Assembly: GCA_028688145.1 (NCBI GenBank)
Contig: JAQTYU010000005.1
Location: 1-64,000 of the forward strand
Origin: Thiotrichaceae bacterium
GTDB lineage: Bacteria > Pseudomonadota > Gammaproteobacteria > Beggiatoales > Beggiatoaceae
DNA: 64,000 bases
Direction of reading: 5' to 3'
This document shows positions 28,664 through 36,561 of the stretch, in pieces. Position numbers and translations under genes: made by a program. The notes below the pieces were generated by a model, which did not search any database, was not told where the DNA came from, and saw nothing but the letters and a program-made list of their open reading frames with translations. How positions within the stretch are numbered: position 1 is the first letter of the stretch; every line of letters begins with the position of its first letter.

Positions 28664-29197
28664 ATGACCACTGTCTTTATTTCAGGTTCTCGAGAAATCA
28701 GAATATTAACTACATTGGTGCGCGATAGACTACAAAACATAGTTAATCAGCAGTTCTCTATTGTTGTCGGTGACGCAAACGGTGCAGACAAAGCAGTACA
28801 AAAATATTTAGCCGAAATTAATTACACTCAAGTAAGCGTCTATTATGCAGGCAGTTTATGTAGAAATAATCTGGGAAATTGGCATGTTGAGTCTATTCAA
28901 GTAGATGCAAAATTGAAAGGCAGAGATTTTTACACACAAAAGGATAAAGCAATGGCAGCTCAAGCCGATTATGGTTTTGTGCTGTGGGATGGGAAAAGCA
29001 TAGGTTCTTTCAATAATATTAATGAACTACTGTCTAGAAATAAAAAAGTGTTGGTATATTTTACGCCAGAACAAACATTTATTCCTATGTCGAAATCAGA
29101 AGATATTCAAAAGTTTTCAGGTAAGTCCGCACTTGTTCCGACACTTGTTGGAAATTCTGTGTCATTTCCTAACACTTTGCCGTTATCCCTACTATAA
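28664..29197 (+). CDS. SLOG-domain (DprA/YspA-like Rossmann) protein
   Basis: A 177-residue cytoplasmic protein. It begins with a Rossmann-like strand and glycine turn, VFISGSRE. VVGDANGADKAVQKYL follows, resembling the GGxxGAD nucleotide-binding loop of the SLOG/DUF2493 superfamily. FVLWDGKSIGSFNNINELL matches the second conserved region, where a small molecule is bound. SLOG proteins bind nucleotides or their derivatives and often pair with effectors in antiphage modules. The last 35 residues are probably disordered. A GGAG site precedes ATG 28664. It is AT-rich like the HEPN-like gene upstream and probably cotranscribed with it. Confidence 0.65.
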   Translation: MTTVFISGSREIRILTTLVRDRLQNIVNQQFSIVVGDANGADKAVQKYLAEINYTQVSVYYAGSLCRNNLGNWHVESIQVDAKLKGRDFYTQKDKAMAAQADYGFVLWDGKSIGSFNNINELLSRNKKVLVYFTPEQTFIPMSKSEDIQKFSGKSALVPTLVGNSVSFPNTLPLSLL

Positions 29198-29278
29198 CAA
29201 ACGCAGACGAACCCCAAGCCTTCATAAAGCAATGTTGATTTTAAAATTGCTTATGTCCTGTATGCTTGTTAGATTTGC

Positions 29279-29350
29279 AGAATCCATTTGGAATCCTGTA
29301 TAAAATGTAAAATATGAAAATACAGAATTAAAGCTCAATAAAATGAGCTC
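29279..29350 (+). mobile_element. left-end fragment of the IS5-like relic family
   Basis: AGAATCCATTTGGAATCCTG followed by an AT-rich leader ending in AAAATGAGCTC. It aligns with the left ends at 16931 and 21711, including the transposase start codon. No right end is visible; the sequence runs into a TPR fragment. Confidence 0.5.
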
Positions 29351-29369
29351 ATTGAAAATTGAATATAAA

Positions 29370-29614
29370 ATGGATTGGTTCAGTTTAGGTGTTTTTTTGA
29401 AAAAAACGGTAATATAGCAAAAGCCCGCGCGGCATTTCGTAAGCAACTAGAAATGGAACCAAATAATGAAAACGCTGGGTATAACTTAAGCTATATTCTC
29501 TCCAAGCAAGGAAAAATAGAAGAGGCCATTGCAGCTTATCGTAAGTATCTCGAAATCAAACCTGAAGATGCTTGGAAAAATCTGCCAACTTTGTTAAAGA
29601 GGAGCTTGAATTAA
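29370..29614 (+). pseudogene. TPR-repeat protein fragment with frameshift
   Basis: From ATG 29370 the frame reads MDWFSLGVFLKK and then hits a stop. Changing frame by -1 in the run T7-G-A7 (29392-29406) restores NGNIAKARAAFRKQLEMEPN and two tetratricopeptide units to 29614. TPR signatures are visible in the pattern of small and aromatic residues (GNIAKARAAFRKQLEMEPNN, GKIEEAIAAYRKYLEIKPED). The piece directly follows an IS-end relic and is much shorter than a functional TPR protein. It is most likely a broken remnant, though slippage on the A-run could make a small protein. Confidence 0.55.
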
Positions 29615-29615
29615 T

Positions 29616-30800
29616 CTAATTCACCGCCTCAAAAACCCCCGCCGCACCCATGCCCGTTCCAATACACATCGTCACCATGCCATAACGTTGGCGATGACGG
29701 CGCAAACTGTGCACTAAAGTCGTGGTGCGAATTGCGCCCGTTGCCCCCAAAGGATGTCCCAAAGCAATTGCACCGCCTTGCAAATTCACCCGCGCAGGAT
29801 CAAGTTGTAATTGCCGTATTACTGCTAAACTTTGGGCGGCAAAGGCTTCATTGAGTTCAATATTTTCAATATCCGCTAATTTTAAACCTGTTTGTTGCAA
29901 TACTTTAGGAATTGCCGCCACAGGCGCGATGCCCATCACTTCTGGTTCAACTCCCGCGACGCTATAGCCCACAAAACGCGCTAAAGGCGTGAGATTTAAA
30001 CGTTGCACCATGCGTTCACTCATTAATAAAACTGCACCCGCGCCATCGCTCATTTGTGAACTATTACCTGCGGTGACGCTGCCTCGCGCTGCAAAACTGG
30101 GTTTTAATTTGGCTAAATCAGCAGGCTGAGTTTGAGGACGCACGCCTTCATCTTGGACAAGCACGCGCTTGTGATGAATTAAACTTTGTCCATCAGGGGC
30201 GGGCGCGGCTTCCTGTGCGGTGTAAGACAGAATTTCCGCGTTGAATGCTTGTTGTGCCGCTGCCGCCTTGTGATGACTTTCACAGGCAAAAATATCCTGA
30301 TCCTCACGCGAAATCTGCCAACGTTGTGCAACGATTTCCGCAGTCATGCCCATGCCGTAAGCAATGGCTAAAGCATTATTTTGAGTGAAAATTTCAGGAT
30401 TAAACGCAGGATGATAACCACCCATCGGAATGAAACTCATGCTTTCCACACCCGCGCCAATCATCACCTCCGCCTCGCCCAAACGAATGCGGTTGGCAGC
30501 AATCGCGATGGCTTCCAGTCCCGAGGCACAAAATCGATTCACCGTCATGCCTGCAACGCTGGCGGGCAAACCTGCCAATAACAATGCCATGCGGGCGATG
30601 TTGAGACCTTGTTCCGCTTCGGGCATCGCACAGCCGACGATGACATCATCAATTTGCACGGGGTCAAGCGCGGGACATTGGGCGAGTACACCTTTGAGCA
30701 CATGGGCTAACAAATCATCGGGGCGAGTGTGGTGCAACATGCCGCGCGGGGCTTTGCCGACGGGGCTACGGATGGCGGCAACAATATAGGCGGTTTGCAT
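29616..30800 (-). CDS. acetyl-CoA acyltransferase (thiolase)
   Basis: A 394-residue thiolase. Thiolases cleave 3-ketoacyl-CoA to acetyl-CoA or condense two acetyl-CoA. The nucleophilic Cys is in [13 protein letters not shown] (about residue 90). The conserved NEAFA and [15 protein letters not shown] (His) blocks follow, and the second catalytic Cys is in [12 protein letters not shown]. Sequence alone does not separate a degradative FadA/FadI-type enzyme from a biosynthetic one. It stands alone here, without a fadB-like partner on either side. GAGG-like sequence precedes the ATG. It ends 2 bases from the TPR remnant on the other strand. Confidence 0.9.
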   Translation of the reverse strand: MQTAYIVAAIRSPVGKAPRGMLHHTRPDDLLAHVLKGVLAQCPALDPVQIDDVIVGCAMPEAEQGLNIARMALLLAGLPASVAGMTVNRFCASGLEAIAIAANRIRLGEAEVMIGAGVESMSFIPMGGYHPAFNPEIFTQNNALAIAYGMGMTAEIVAQRWQISREDQDIFACESHHKAAAAQQAFNAEILSYTAQEAAPAPDGQSLIHHKRVLVQDEGVRPQTQPADLAKLKPSFAARGSVTAGNSSQMSDGAGAVLLMSERMVQRLNLTPLARFVGYSVAGVEPEVMGIAPVAAIPKVLQQTGLKLADIENIELNEAFAAQSLAVIRQLQLDPARVNLQGGAIALGHPLGATGAIRTTTLVHSLRRHRQRYGMVTMCIGTGMGAAGVFEAVN

Positions 30801-30870
30801 GAGGATTCTCCAAGCTTGCGCGAGGGAAAAAGGGTGGTTTTTAAAGCATAGTACAAATTAGAGGATAGCT

Positions 30871-31389
30871 TTAGAAACCGTGTTTATAAAAAATCGATGA
30901 CAGCATTCCAAATATCATCACAATCAGCGGCAACGCGCCAAAAATTTTGACCAGTAAGCTATTCGGTGGGGGCGGTGCACCGTATTGATTGCGTTCTGCA
31001 TTGCCCGGTATGAACATCAAGCCAAGTATCAGTGCTGCGTTAAGTAGCGGAATAAAAAATAATAATATGAGCCATCCGCTGCGATCCATATCGTGTAGAC
31101 GTTGGATAGTTAATAAAATGGGTGTGAACATCAATGACAAGAAGAACAAACCGATAATCACTAAGATAGCATCAACTCTATAAGTTGAAGAGTTCAGCAG
31201 ATTTGGAAATACAAAAACCAAGGCGGCGGCTAAGATGAATACGCCGTAAATAATAGAAAAACTGTAAGCCATATAGCGCAAGCGTCCAATTCTACCTTGA
31301 CTGGAGAACAGACGAATTTCTCCGTAATCTTCGTTGTCTACAATAATATTACTTTGAGGAATGGCATACGGGTTTGTTGAGTCGGACAT
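30871..31389 (-). CDS. DUF805 membrane protein
   Basis: A 172-residue inner-membrane protein of the DUF805 family. Family marks are GRIGRLRYMAYSF before the first helix and the conserved RLHDMDRSGWLILL. A short periplasmic or cytoplasmic tail with GNAERNQYGAPPPPNS follows, before a final helix. Four hydrophobic segments are visible. The function of the family is unknown. AAGGAG lies just before the ATG. It is probably transcribed alone. Confidence 0.85.
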   Translation of the reverse strand: MSDSTNPYAIPQSNIIVDNEDYGEIRLFSSQGRIGRLRYMAYSFSIIYGVFILAAALVFVFPNLLNSSTYRVDAILVIIGLFFLSLMFTPILLTIQRLHDMDRSGWLILLFFIPLLNAALILGLMFIPGNAERNQYGAPPPPNSLLVKIFGALPLIVMIFGMLSSIFYKHGF

Positions 31390-31438
31390 AGTTTTCTCCT
31401 TTGGTGAATATGTGCCCTATTAAATATATTTGAGCATT

Positions 31439-31473
31439 GTATCCCGTATGGAGCGCAGCGGAATGCGGGCTGC
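31439..31473 (+). repeat. REP-like palindrome
   Basis: Contains CCCGTATGGAGCGCAGCGGA and closes with ATGCGGGC, matching the core of 19202-19227 in the opposite orientation. The head reads GTAT rather than GTAG. Confidence 0.45.
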
Positions 31474-31497
31474 AAACTAAACCTGCTAGGTTACTCG

Positions 31498-31522
31498 CGT
31501 TCCTAAACTCCGTTTGGGAACG
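31498..31522. repeat. CGTTCCTAAAC hairpin repeat
   Basis: CGTTCCTAAAC / GTTTGGGAACG stem with a three-base loop, followed by AGGAAAGC. The right arm with AGGAAA recurs at 109-125 (GTTTGGGAACGAGGAAA), so it is a dispersed unit. Confidence 0.5.
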
Positions 31523-31533
31523 AGGAAAGCTCT

Positions 31534-31902
31534 TTATAATTTAATTTTCCCCTTGCCTGATATTGCTTGAAACAAACGCAATTGATGTTTTTGGGGAATC
31601 AACTTGTCTGCTCTTTCGCGTGGGCTTAACTTTTCTTCAAATTGCCACCAAACTTCATTTTCTTCATATTTCAAAGAAATAAGCTCAGTTATTCCAATAA
31701 AGTGATAGTGAATGTCATAGCCATTGTGGGTATATGAATACTGGCTTTCCCTACCATACGTTAATGCAGACTCATAAACCTCATCATCAGAATTCGCGTG
31801 AAAAATAACAATCTTGGATTCACAAACGCGTCGTTTTTGAGCGGAGACACCATGCAAGCATTTATCAAACTCAAACAAAAGTTTTGCTGCATATCTACTC
31901 AT
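31534..31902 (-). CDS. DUF4288-like hypothetical protein
   Basis: A 122-residue soluble protein. The opening YAAKLLFEFDKC, the central YGRESQYSYTHNG and the IHYHFIGITELISL strand resemble DUF4288 proteins, which are small and of unknown function. Features are consistent with one alpha/beta domain ending in a basic tail (KHQLRLFQAISGKGKIKL). It lies alone in a region of small accessory genes and repeats. Assignment to the family is by eye and only moderately sure; no function can be given. Confidence 0.6.
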   Translation of the reverse strand: MSRYAAKLLFEFDKCLHGVSAQKRRVCESKIVIFHANSDDEVYESALTYGRESQYSYTHNGYDIHYHFIGITELISLKYEENEVWWQFEEKLSPRERADKLIPQKHQLRLFQAISGKGKIKL

Positions 31903-31954
31903 GGATTTTTGCTCATATATAATTTAGTTTATGCCATCCCTCACGACAGGCTTT

Positions 31955-32424
31955 GTCTGAATCAGGATTCACAGAATTAAAGGATTTTCAGGATTAAGCA
32001 AGGTGAATAACCATATCCCATTTTGTAATTGAGAACGTATTATGGAAGTAAGAATTAATACTCTAGGTCAAATCGTGTCGAGTGATATAGAGAATGACCC
32101 AGAACTTGGAAAATTTATCCTAATTGAACCATTACCGGGAGTTAACGCATTAAAAGGGACTACGTCATTTATAATAGTTGTCACGAGCCCCATCCCTGAA
32201 ATGGGAAATTGTTTTGATGATTGGGTTGAAGACAAAGAGACTCTTGAAGTTTATCTTTGTCATTGGGAGATTCATTGGCTGTGACAACTTAATAAGATGT
32301 TCCTAGCCAGTCGAGGTTTATAACCCCGACTAGAACTTTTGAGAACGCCAGAACAAGCTGAAACGTTACAGTGTATTTTTAATCCTGCTTAATTCGGATA
32401 ATCCTGCAAATCCTGATTCAGACA
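31955..32424. repeat. inverted 26-base arms bracketing an 80-residue gene
   Basis: The arm at 31955-31980 begins TGTCTGAATCAGGATT. The arm at 32399-32424 is its reverse complement at 23 of 26 positions. Between them lie a second partial unit (31982-31998) and the small gene 32042-32284. The arms belong to the same family as the hairpin at 2409-2478, but here they are about 420 bases apart. Confidence 0.6.
32042..32284 (+). CDS. hypothetical protein, 80 aa
   Basis: A short acidic protein with an ATG start at 32042. It begins with a small beta-rich element (MEVRINTLGQIVSSDI) and ends in Trp-rich CHWEIHWL. No signal peptide or membrane segment. The sequence is not recognised. A size and charge like this would fit an immunity or antitoxin protein, but no toxin gene adjoins it, so that is only a possibility. 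It sits between two inverted repeat arms. No strong ribosome binding site is visible. Confidence 0.4.
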   Translation: MEVRINTLGQIVSSDIENDPELGKFILIEPLPGVNALKGTTSFIIVVTSPIPEMGNCFDDWVEDKETLEVYLCHWEIHWL

Positions 32425-32430
32425 ATCTTT

Positions 32431-33792
32431 CTACTTCTTAGTCTGCTTCGGATCAATATCCAAAGCCCGCAATTTACGATACAAATGCGTGCGCTCCAAA
32501 CCCACCCGCACTGCCACTTTACTCACATTGCCGCCCACTTCCTGCAACTGATGTTCTAAATACGCGCGTTCAAATTGTTCCCGCGCTTCACGCAGCGGCA
32601 AATCATAAATTGAGAGATTACCCGTGCTTGCAGGGCGGTGCTGAATGCTCAAAATTGGCTCGATTTCATCAATATCAATGGTGAGATTATTGCCCAAAAT
32701 TAACAAACGCTGCACCAAATTTTTAAGCTCGCGCACATTGCCCGGCCAAGTGTAATTCCGTAGCCGATTTTGTGCGGCAACGGTGAAACGTCGATACGGC
32801 AAATTTTCCTGCGTCACAAACTGATTCACATAAAAATCTAATAATTCAGGCACATCCTCGCAATGCTCACGCAAGGGCGGAATAATTAAGGGCACAATAT
32901 TCAGATAATAATACAAATCTTCACGCAATCTGCCCGTCATCACCGCCTGGTCTAAATTATGCGCCGTCGCTGCAATAATCCGCACTTCAATCGGCACAGG
33001 TTCAGAACCGCCATTGCGTAAAAAAGACTGGCTTTCCAAACTGCTCAACAAACGCGCCTGCACCGCATCATCCATATCCGCAATGTCTTTAATAAATAAA
33101 GTGCCGCCATTTGCCTGATCCAAACGCGACAAAGTGCTGCTGCCTTGCAAGCCAAATAATTCAATTGCCTGATTTTCAGGACTCATGCCCGCCACCCGCA
33201 CATGCACAAACGGCCCTTCATGGGATTGGCTGTGTTGATGAATGTAACGCGCACACAAAGTACGTCCGCTGCCCGACTCGCCACTGATTAAAACAGAAGT
33301 ATTGTGCTGATTGACACGTTTCACTTGCTCGCGCAAATGACACATTAATTCACTGTGTCCGAGCGGTTCAGCCAAAGCTTGCGCACGTTTGCGTAAACCA
33401 TAATTTTCGCGTTGCAGCGATGCCATTTCTAAAGCGCGTTTTAAGGTAATGATTAGTTTAGAAATTGACACAGGTTTTTCAATAAAATCATACGCGCCGA
33501 GTTTAGTGGCTTCGACCGCAGTTTCAACCGTGCCGTGCCCCGACATCATAATCACAGGCGATTCTTGCAGCCCGCTTTCACTCCATTCTTTCAACAAAGA
33601 AATGCCGTCAATATCAGGCATCCAAATATCTAATAACACCGCATCGGGACGCAATTCACGGCGCAATTGCCGCGCCATCGTGCCATTTTCGGCAACAGTG
33701 ACGATAAAACCTTCATCTTCAAGGATTTCTTTCATCAATCCTCGAATATCGGGTTCATCATCCACCACTAAAATATGTGCATTGGTGCTCAT
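32431..33792 (-). CDS. ntrX: sigma-54-dependent response regulator NtrX
   Basis: A 453-residue activator paired with NtrY. It has an N-terminal receiver with DD pair and phospho-acceptor Asp (AVLLDIWMPDIDG), and Lys in FIEKP. The central AAA+ domain is degenerate: its Walker A is GESGSGRT rather than GESGTGKE, and the sigma-54-contacting loop GAFTGA is not recognisable (the segment reads AIELFGLQGS). The C-terminal Fis-type helix-turn-helix is VAVRVGLERTHLYRKLRAL. NtrX proteins are known to have lost sigma-54 activation in some lineages. I start at ATG 33792 (MSTNAHILVVDDE). It follows ntrY with a 7-base gap and ends the operon. Confidence 0.9.
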   Translation of the reverse strand: MSTNAHILVVDDEPDIRGLMKEILEDEGFIVTVAENGTMARQLRRELRPDAVLLDIWMPDIDGISLLKEWSESGLQESPVIMMSGHGTVETAVEATKLGAYDFIEKPVSISKLIITLKRALEMASLQRENYGLRKRAQALAEPLGHSELMCHLREQVKRVNQHNTSVLISGESGSGRTLCARYIHQHSQSHEGPFVHVRVAGMSPENQAIELFGLQGSSTLSRLDQANGGTLFIKDIADMDDAVQARLLSSLESQSFLRNGGSEPVPIEVRIIAATAHNLDQAVMTGRLREDLYYYLNIVPLIIPPLREHCEDVPELLDFYVNQFVTQENLPYRRFTVAAQNRLRNYTWPGNVRELKNLVQRLLILGNNLTIDIDEIEPILSIQHRPASTGNLSIYDLPLREAREQFERAYLEHQLQEVGGNVSKVAVRVGLERTHLYRKLRALDIDPKQTKK

Positions 33793-33799
33793 TAATATA

Positions 33800-36001
33800 T
33801 CAACTCGTGAGTGCTGTGGCAGGAGACGGCAGTAAATGGGGGGCAACTTGGGGCGCGACGGGCAAACGAATCACCACGCAAGCCCCCGGATTATTTTCAA
33901 TCCACACCATACCGCCATGTTCTTCAACAATTTTTTTCACAATCGCCAAGCCCAAACCCGTGCCCTTGGTTTTGGTGGTGACATAGGGTTCAAAGATTTG
34001 ATCGAGCAAATGTTCAGGAATGCCCTCGCCCTGATCTTGCATTCGTAATTCCACACAGTCAAAATTCGACTCCGCTAAATAACGGGTCGTCACCGCGATG
34101 CTGGTGTCTTGTGGATTGGCTTCCAGCGCGTTTTTCACCAAATTATGCAGCACTTGGCGCAAACGTCCACGATCCACTTCCACAGGCGGCAAGTTTTCAT
34201 CAAATTTGGTGGTGATAAATGCCTGTTCATTCAGATATAAATCTAAAACTTCTTTAATTAAATCATTTAATTGAATACGTTGCCAGCGCATTTGCGGCGT
34301 GCGTGCATAATCAGAAAACGCATTCAGCATTTCCTTCATCGCGTCCACCTGCTGAATAATGGTGTGGGTTAAACGATCCAAAATTTCAGCATCTTTTTCA
34401 GGCATTTTCTGCAAGTATTTCTGGCGCAAACGTTCCGCAGACAATTGAATTGGGGTTAAAGGATTCTTAATTTCATGCGCCAAACGCCGCGCCACTTCGC
34501 TCCATGCCGCATCACGTTGCGCTTGAATTAAGGCAGTCACATCATCAAAAACAATCACTTGCCCGCTTTCAATGTCATCATCAAGCGTCAATTGCGTGCC
34601 GCGACACATCAACACTTTACGCCCGCCTGCCACAAATAACACCACTTCCGCCCGCCAATCCTGCGATCCCGTCAACCAATGATTATGAATCGCAAGGTAT
34701 AAAGGTTGCAGCGCGGCGTGTTCGTCTTGCAACTGGGTGAGATTAATCCCCACGCTTTCGTGTAAAAGCAGCCCGAGAATTTGCGAAGCCGCAGGATTGG
34801 CAGTGCGTAAACATTGGGCATGGTCTAGCGAAATCACCCCTGATGATAAACGGCTCAACACCGCTTCTAAATACGTGCGTTGGCGGTCGGCGAATTGTTG
34901 GCTGTGTTTTGCCTCGTCGCGGGCTTGGGCAATGTTGCGGGTCATGTCGTTAAACGATTGCACCAAAAAGCCCAATTCGTCCAACTGGCTGACGGGAAGC
35001 TGCTTGTCATAATTGCCGCTCGCCACCGCGCGCGTGCCTTCTGCCAAATTGCTCAAGGGTGCAACAAAGCGTCTTGCCACAAAAAACGCCGCCCATACCG
35101 CACTGAAAATGCTCAGTAATAGAATTAGCGATAATAACAGGGTAAAACTTAATTTTAAGGATTCACGCAAATAAAACCGCTCTTTATAAATTTCGTAAGC
35201 ACTGTTGATTTCTGCGGCTAAATTGCTGACCCGCTCGGGCGTGGGATACAGCGCGTGTAAAAATAAAAAGTTATTATTGCGATGTACGAAACGCAGCACT
35301 ACCCGAATATGTAAACTACCATCTTTGATAGGCACGACACTGACATAAGTATTGGTACGTTTGAGCTGTAATAATAAGCTTTCATAAGGATGAGACGGCA
35401 ATAAACCGCCCATTTCATCACCGCCATTAAACGCTAAAATTTGCCCATTTTGTCCTAATAAAGTTAATTCTTCAACATTGGTACGATTATGGGCTTCATT
35501 GAGTAAACTCACATAACGCACGGGGTCGACATTGCTTAATTCTTGGGCGATGGATTCAGTATTTTTTAAGGCTTCACGCATCCGTGCATCCATCGCCACA
35601 CGGCTCAGTTCTAGCGCATTATTTAAGGCTTGATCCACATTCACATCGAGCCAACTGCCTAAACGTTGATGCAAAAATTCCAGTGAAAAATAATACACCA
35701 CGCTCACAGGCACAACCGCTAAAATCACGATTAAAGTGACCAAGCGCACCATTAAACGCGCACCCGCTAAACCGCGCCGCACTTGTCGCCACAATCGCCG
35801 TAAGTTTAGGGCAATTAAACCAAATAAGGTAATTAAAGCAATAATATTAACCGCAAGCAGCAGCGAATATAATTGCTCAAAACGCGCGGCATTTTGTAAT
35901 GCGTCAGAAGTCAGCAATAAAGATAATAATAAGCTGCCAAATAAGCCCAACATACTGAAGACGCTGAGCCATTTTCTTACTTTTGGGCTGATAGTGGGCA
36001 T
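33800..36001 (-). CDS. ntrY: sensor histidine kinase NtrY
   Basis: A 733-residue membrane histidine kinase. Three N-terminal helices (about residues 10-110) precede a periplasmic sensor region and another helix near 285-310. Next are a HAMP linker, a PAS domain, and the kinase core: H-box RRLAHEIKNPLTPIQLSAER, N-box VLHNLVKNALEANP, G1 DQGEGIP and G2 KGTGLGLAIVKK. NtrYX systems respond to redox, oxygen or nitrogen status in other proteobacteria. ATG 36001 overlaps the end of the DUF4390 gene, so the genes are coupled. Confidence 0.92.
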   Translation of the reverse strand: MPTISPKVRKWLSVFSMLGLFGSLLLSLLLTSDALQNAARFEQLYSLLLAVNIIALITLFGLIALNLRRLWRQVRRGLAGARLMVRLVTLIVILAVVPVSVVYYFSLEFLHQRLGSWLDVNVDQALNNALELSRVAMDARMREALKNTESIAQELSNVDPVRYVSLLNEAHNRTNVEELTLLGQNGQILAFNGGDEMGGLLPSHPYESLLLQLKRTNTYVSVVPIKDGSLHIRVVLRFVHRNNNFLFLHALYPTPERVSNLAAEINSAYEIYKERFYLRESLKLSFTLLLSLILLLSIFSAVWAAFFVARRFVAPLSNLAEGTRAVASGNYDKQLPVSQLDELGFLVQSFNDMTRNIAQARDEAKHSQQFADRQRTYLEAVLSRLSSGVISLDHAQCLRTANPAASQILGLLLHESVGINLTQLQDEHAALQPLYLAIHNHWLTGSQDWRAEVVLFVAGGRKVLMCRGTQLTLDDDIESGQVIVFDDVTALIQAQRDAAWSEVARRLAHEIKNPLTPIQLSAERLRQKYLQKMPEKDAEILDRLTHTIIQQVDAMKEMLNAFSDYARTPQMRWQRIQLNDLIKEVLDLYLNEQAFITTKFDENLPPVEVDRGRLRQVLHNLVKNALEANPQDTSIAVTTRYLAESNFDCVELRMQDQGEGIPEHLLDQIFEPYVTTKTKGTGLGLAIVKKIVEEHGGMVWIENNPGACVVIRLPVAPQVAPHLLPSPATALTS

Positions 36002-36561
36002 GTATACCAATCACTGCTGTAATGCCAATCACTCGATAAATACGCCACCGTGCGCAAAGGCGCGGGCAAGGCTTCAATATCAAGGCTTGCCTGCAATTTG
36101 ACACGGTACATATTATTCGCTTTGATGGCGACTTTTTTAATCAGGGGAATTTCGTTCAACGCGCCCATCGCAGTCAATGCGCTAGACAGGCTGGGAAAGG
36201 CATTTTGCAAACCCGTGTTCGCATAACGCAGCAAATACTGGCGGCTTAAGGCATGATAACGCAATTGATATTGACGGCTAAAACTGCTCACCGCCTCATC
36301 CCATAACAATTCGCGCTCGCGACTGATTTGAAAATTGACCGCAAAAGAAAGACTAATTCCACTGTGCAAGGCTTCGAGCAAGGTCGGATTAAGTTCGTAG
36401 TTAATTTTGGCATCTAAAATATAAGTCTGTCCTGCCAAGCGTATATTCACGTCATGGATTTCAGGCTGCGCATACAAGCTTAGAGAAATGCCCCAACATA
36501 AAAACGTCAGGGCAAATTGCCAGCCTCGATTAACGCGGCGGGTGTTTATGAATAAGGGCAT
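35977..36561 (-). CDS. DUF4390 domain protein
   Basis: A 194-residue exported protein with a signal sequence (GWQFALTFLCWGISLSLYAQ) and the DUF4390 layout: ILDAKINYELNPTLLEALHSG early, then SFSRQYQLRYHALSRQYLLR. It regularly sits between rsmB and ntrY, as here, and may be an accessory of the NtrY sensor; that is inference from conserved order. I start at ATG 36561, 32 bases inside the end of rsmB. It overlaps the ntrY start at the other end by 25 bases. Confidence 0.85.
   Translation of the reverse strand: MPLFINTRRVNRGWQFALTFLCWGISLSLYAQPEIHDVNIRLAGQTYILDAKINYELNPTLLEALHSGISLSFAVNFQISRERELLWDEAVSSFSRQYQLRYHALSRQYLLRYANTGLQNAFPSLSSALTAMGALNEIPLIKKVAIKANNMYRVKLQASLDIEALPAPLRTVAYLSSDWHYSSDWYTCPLSAQK

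Noticed and set aside
2409..32424. TGTCTGAATCAGG repeats as a CRISPR array
   Set aside because: Copies are thousands of bases apart, inverted and imperfect, with no spacer periodicity.
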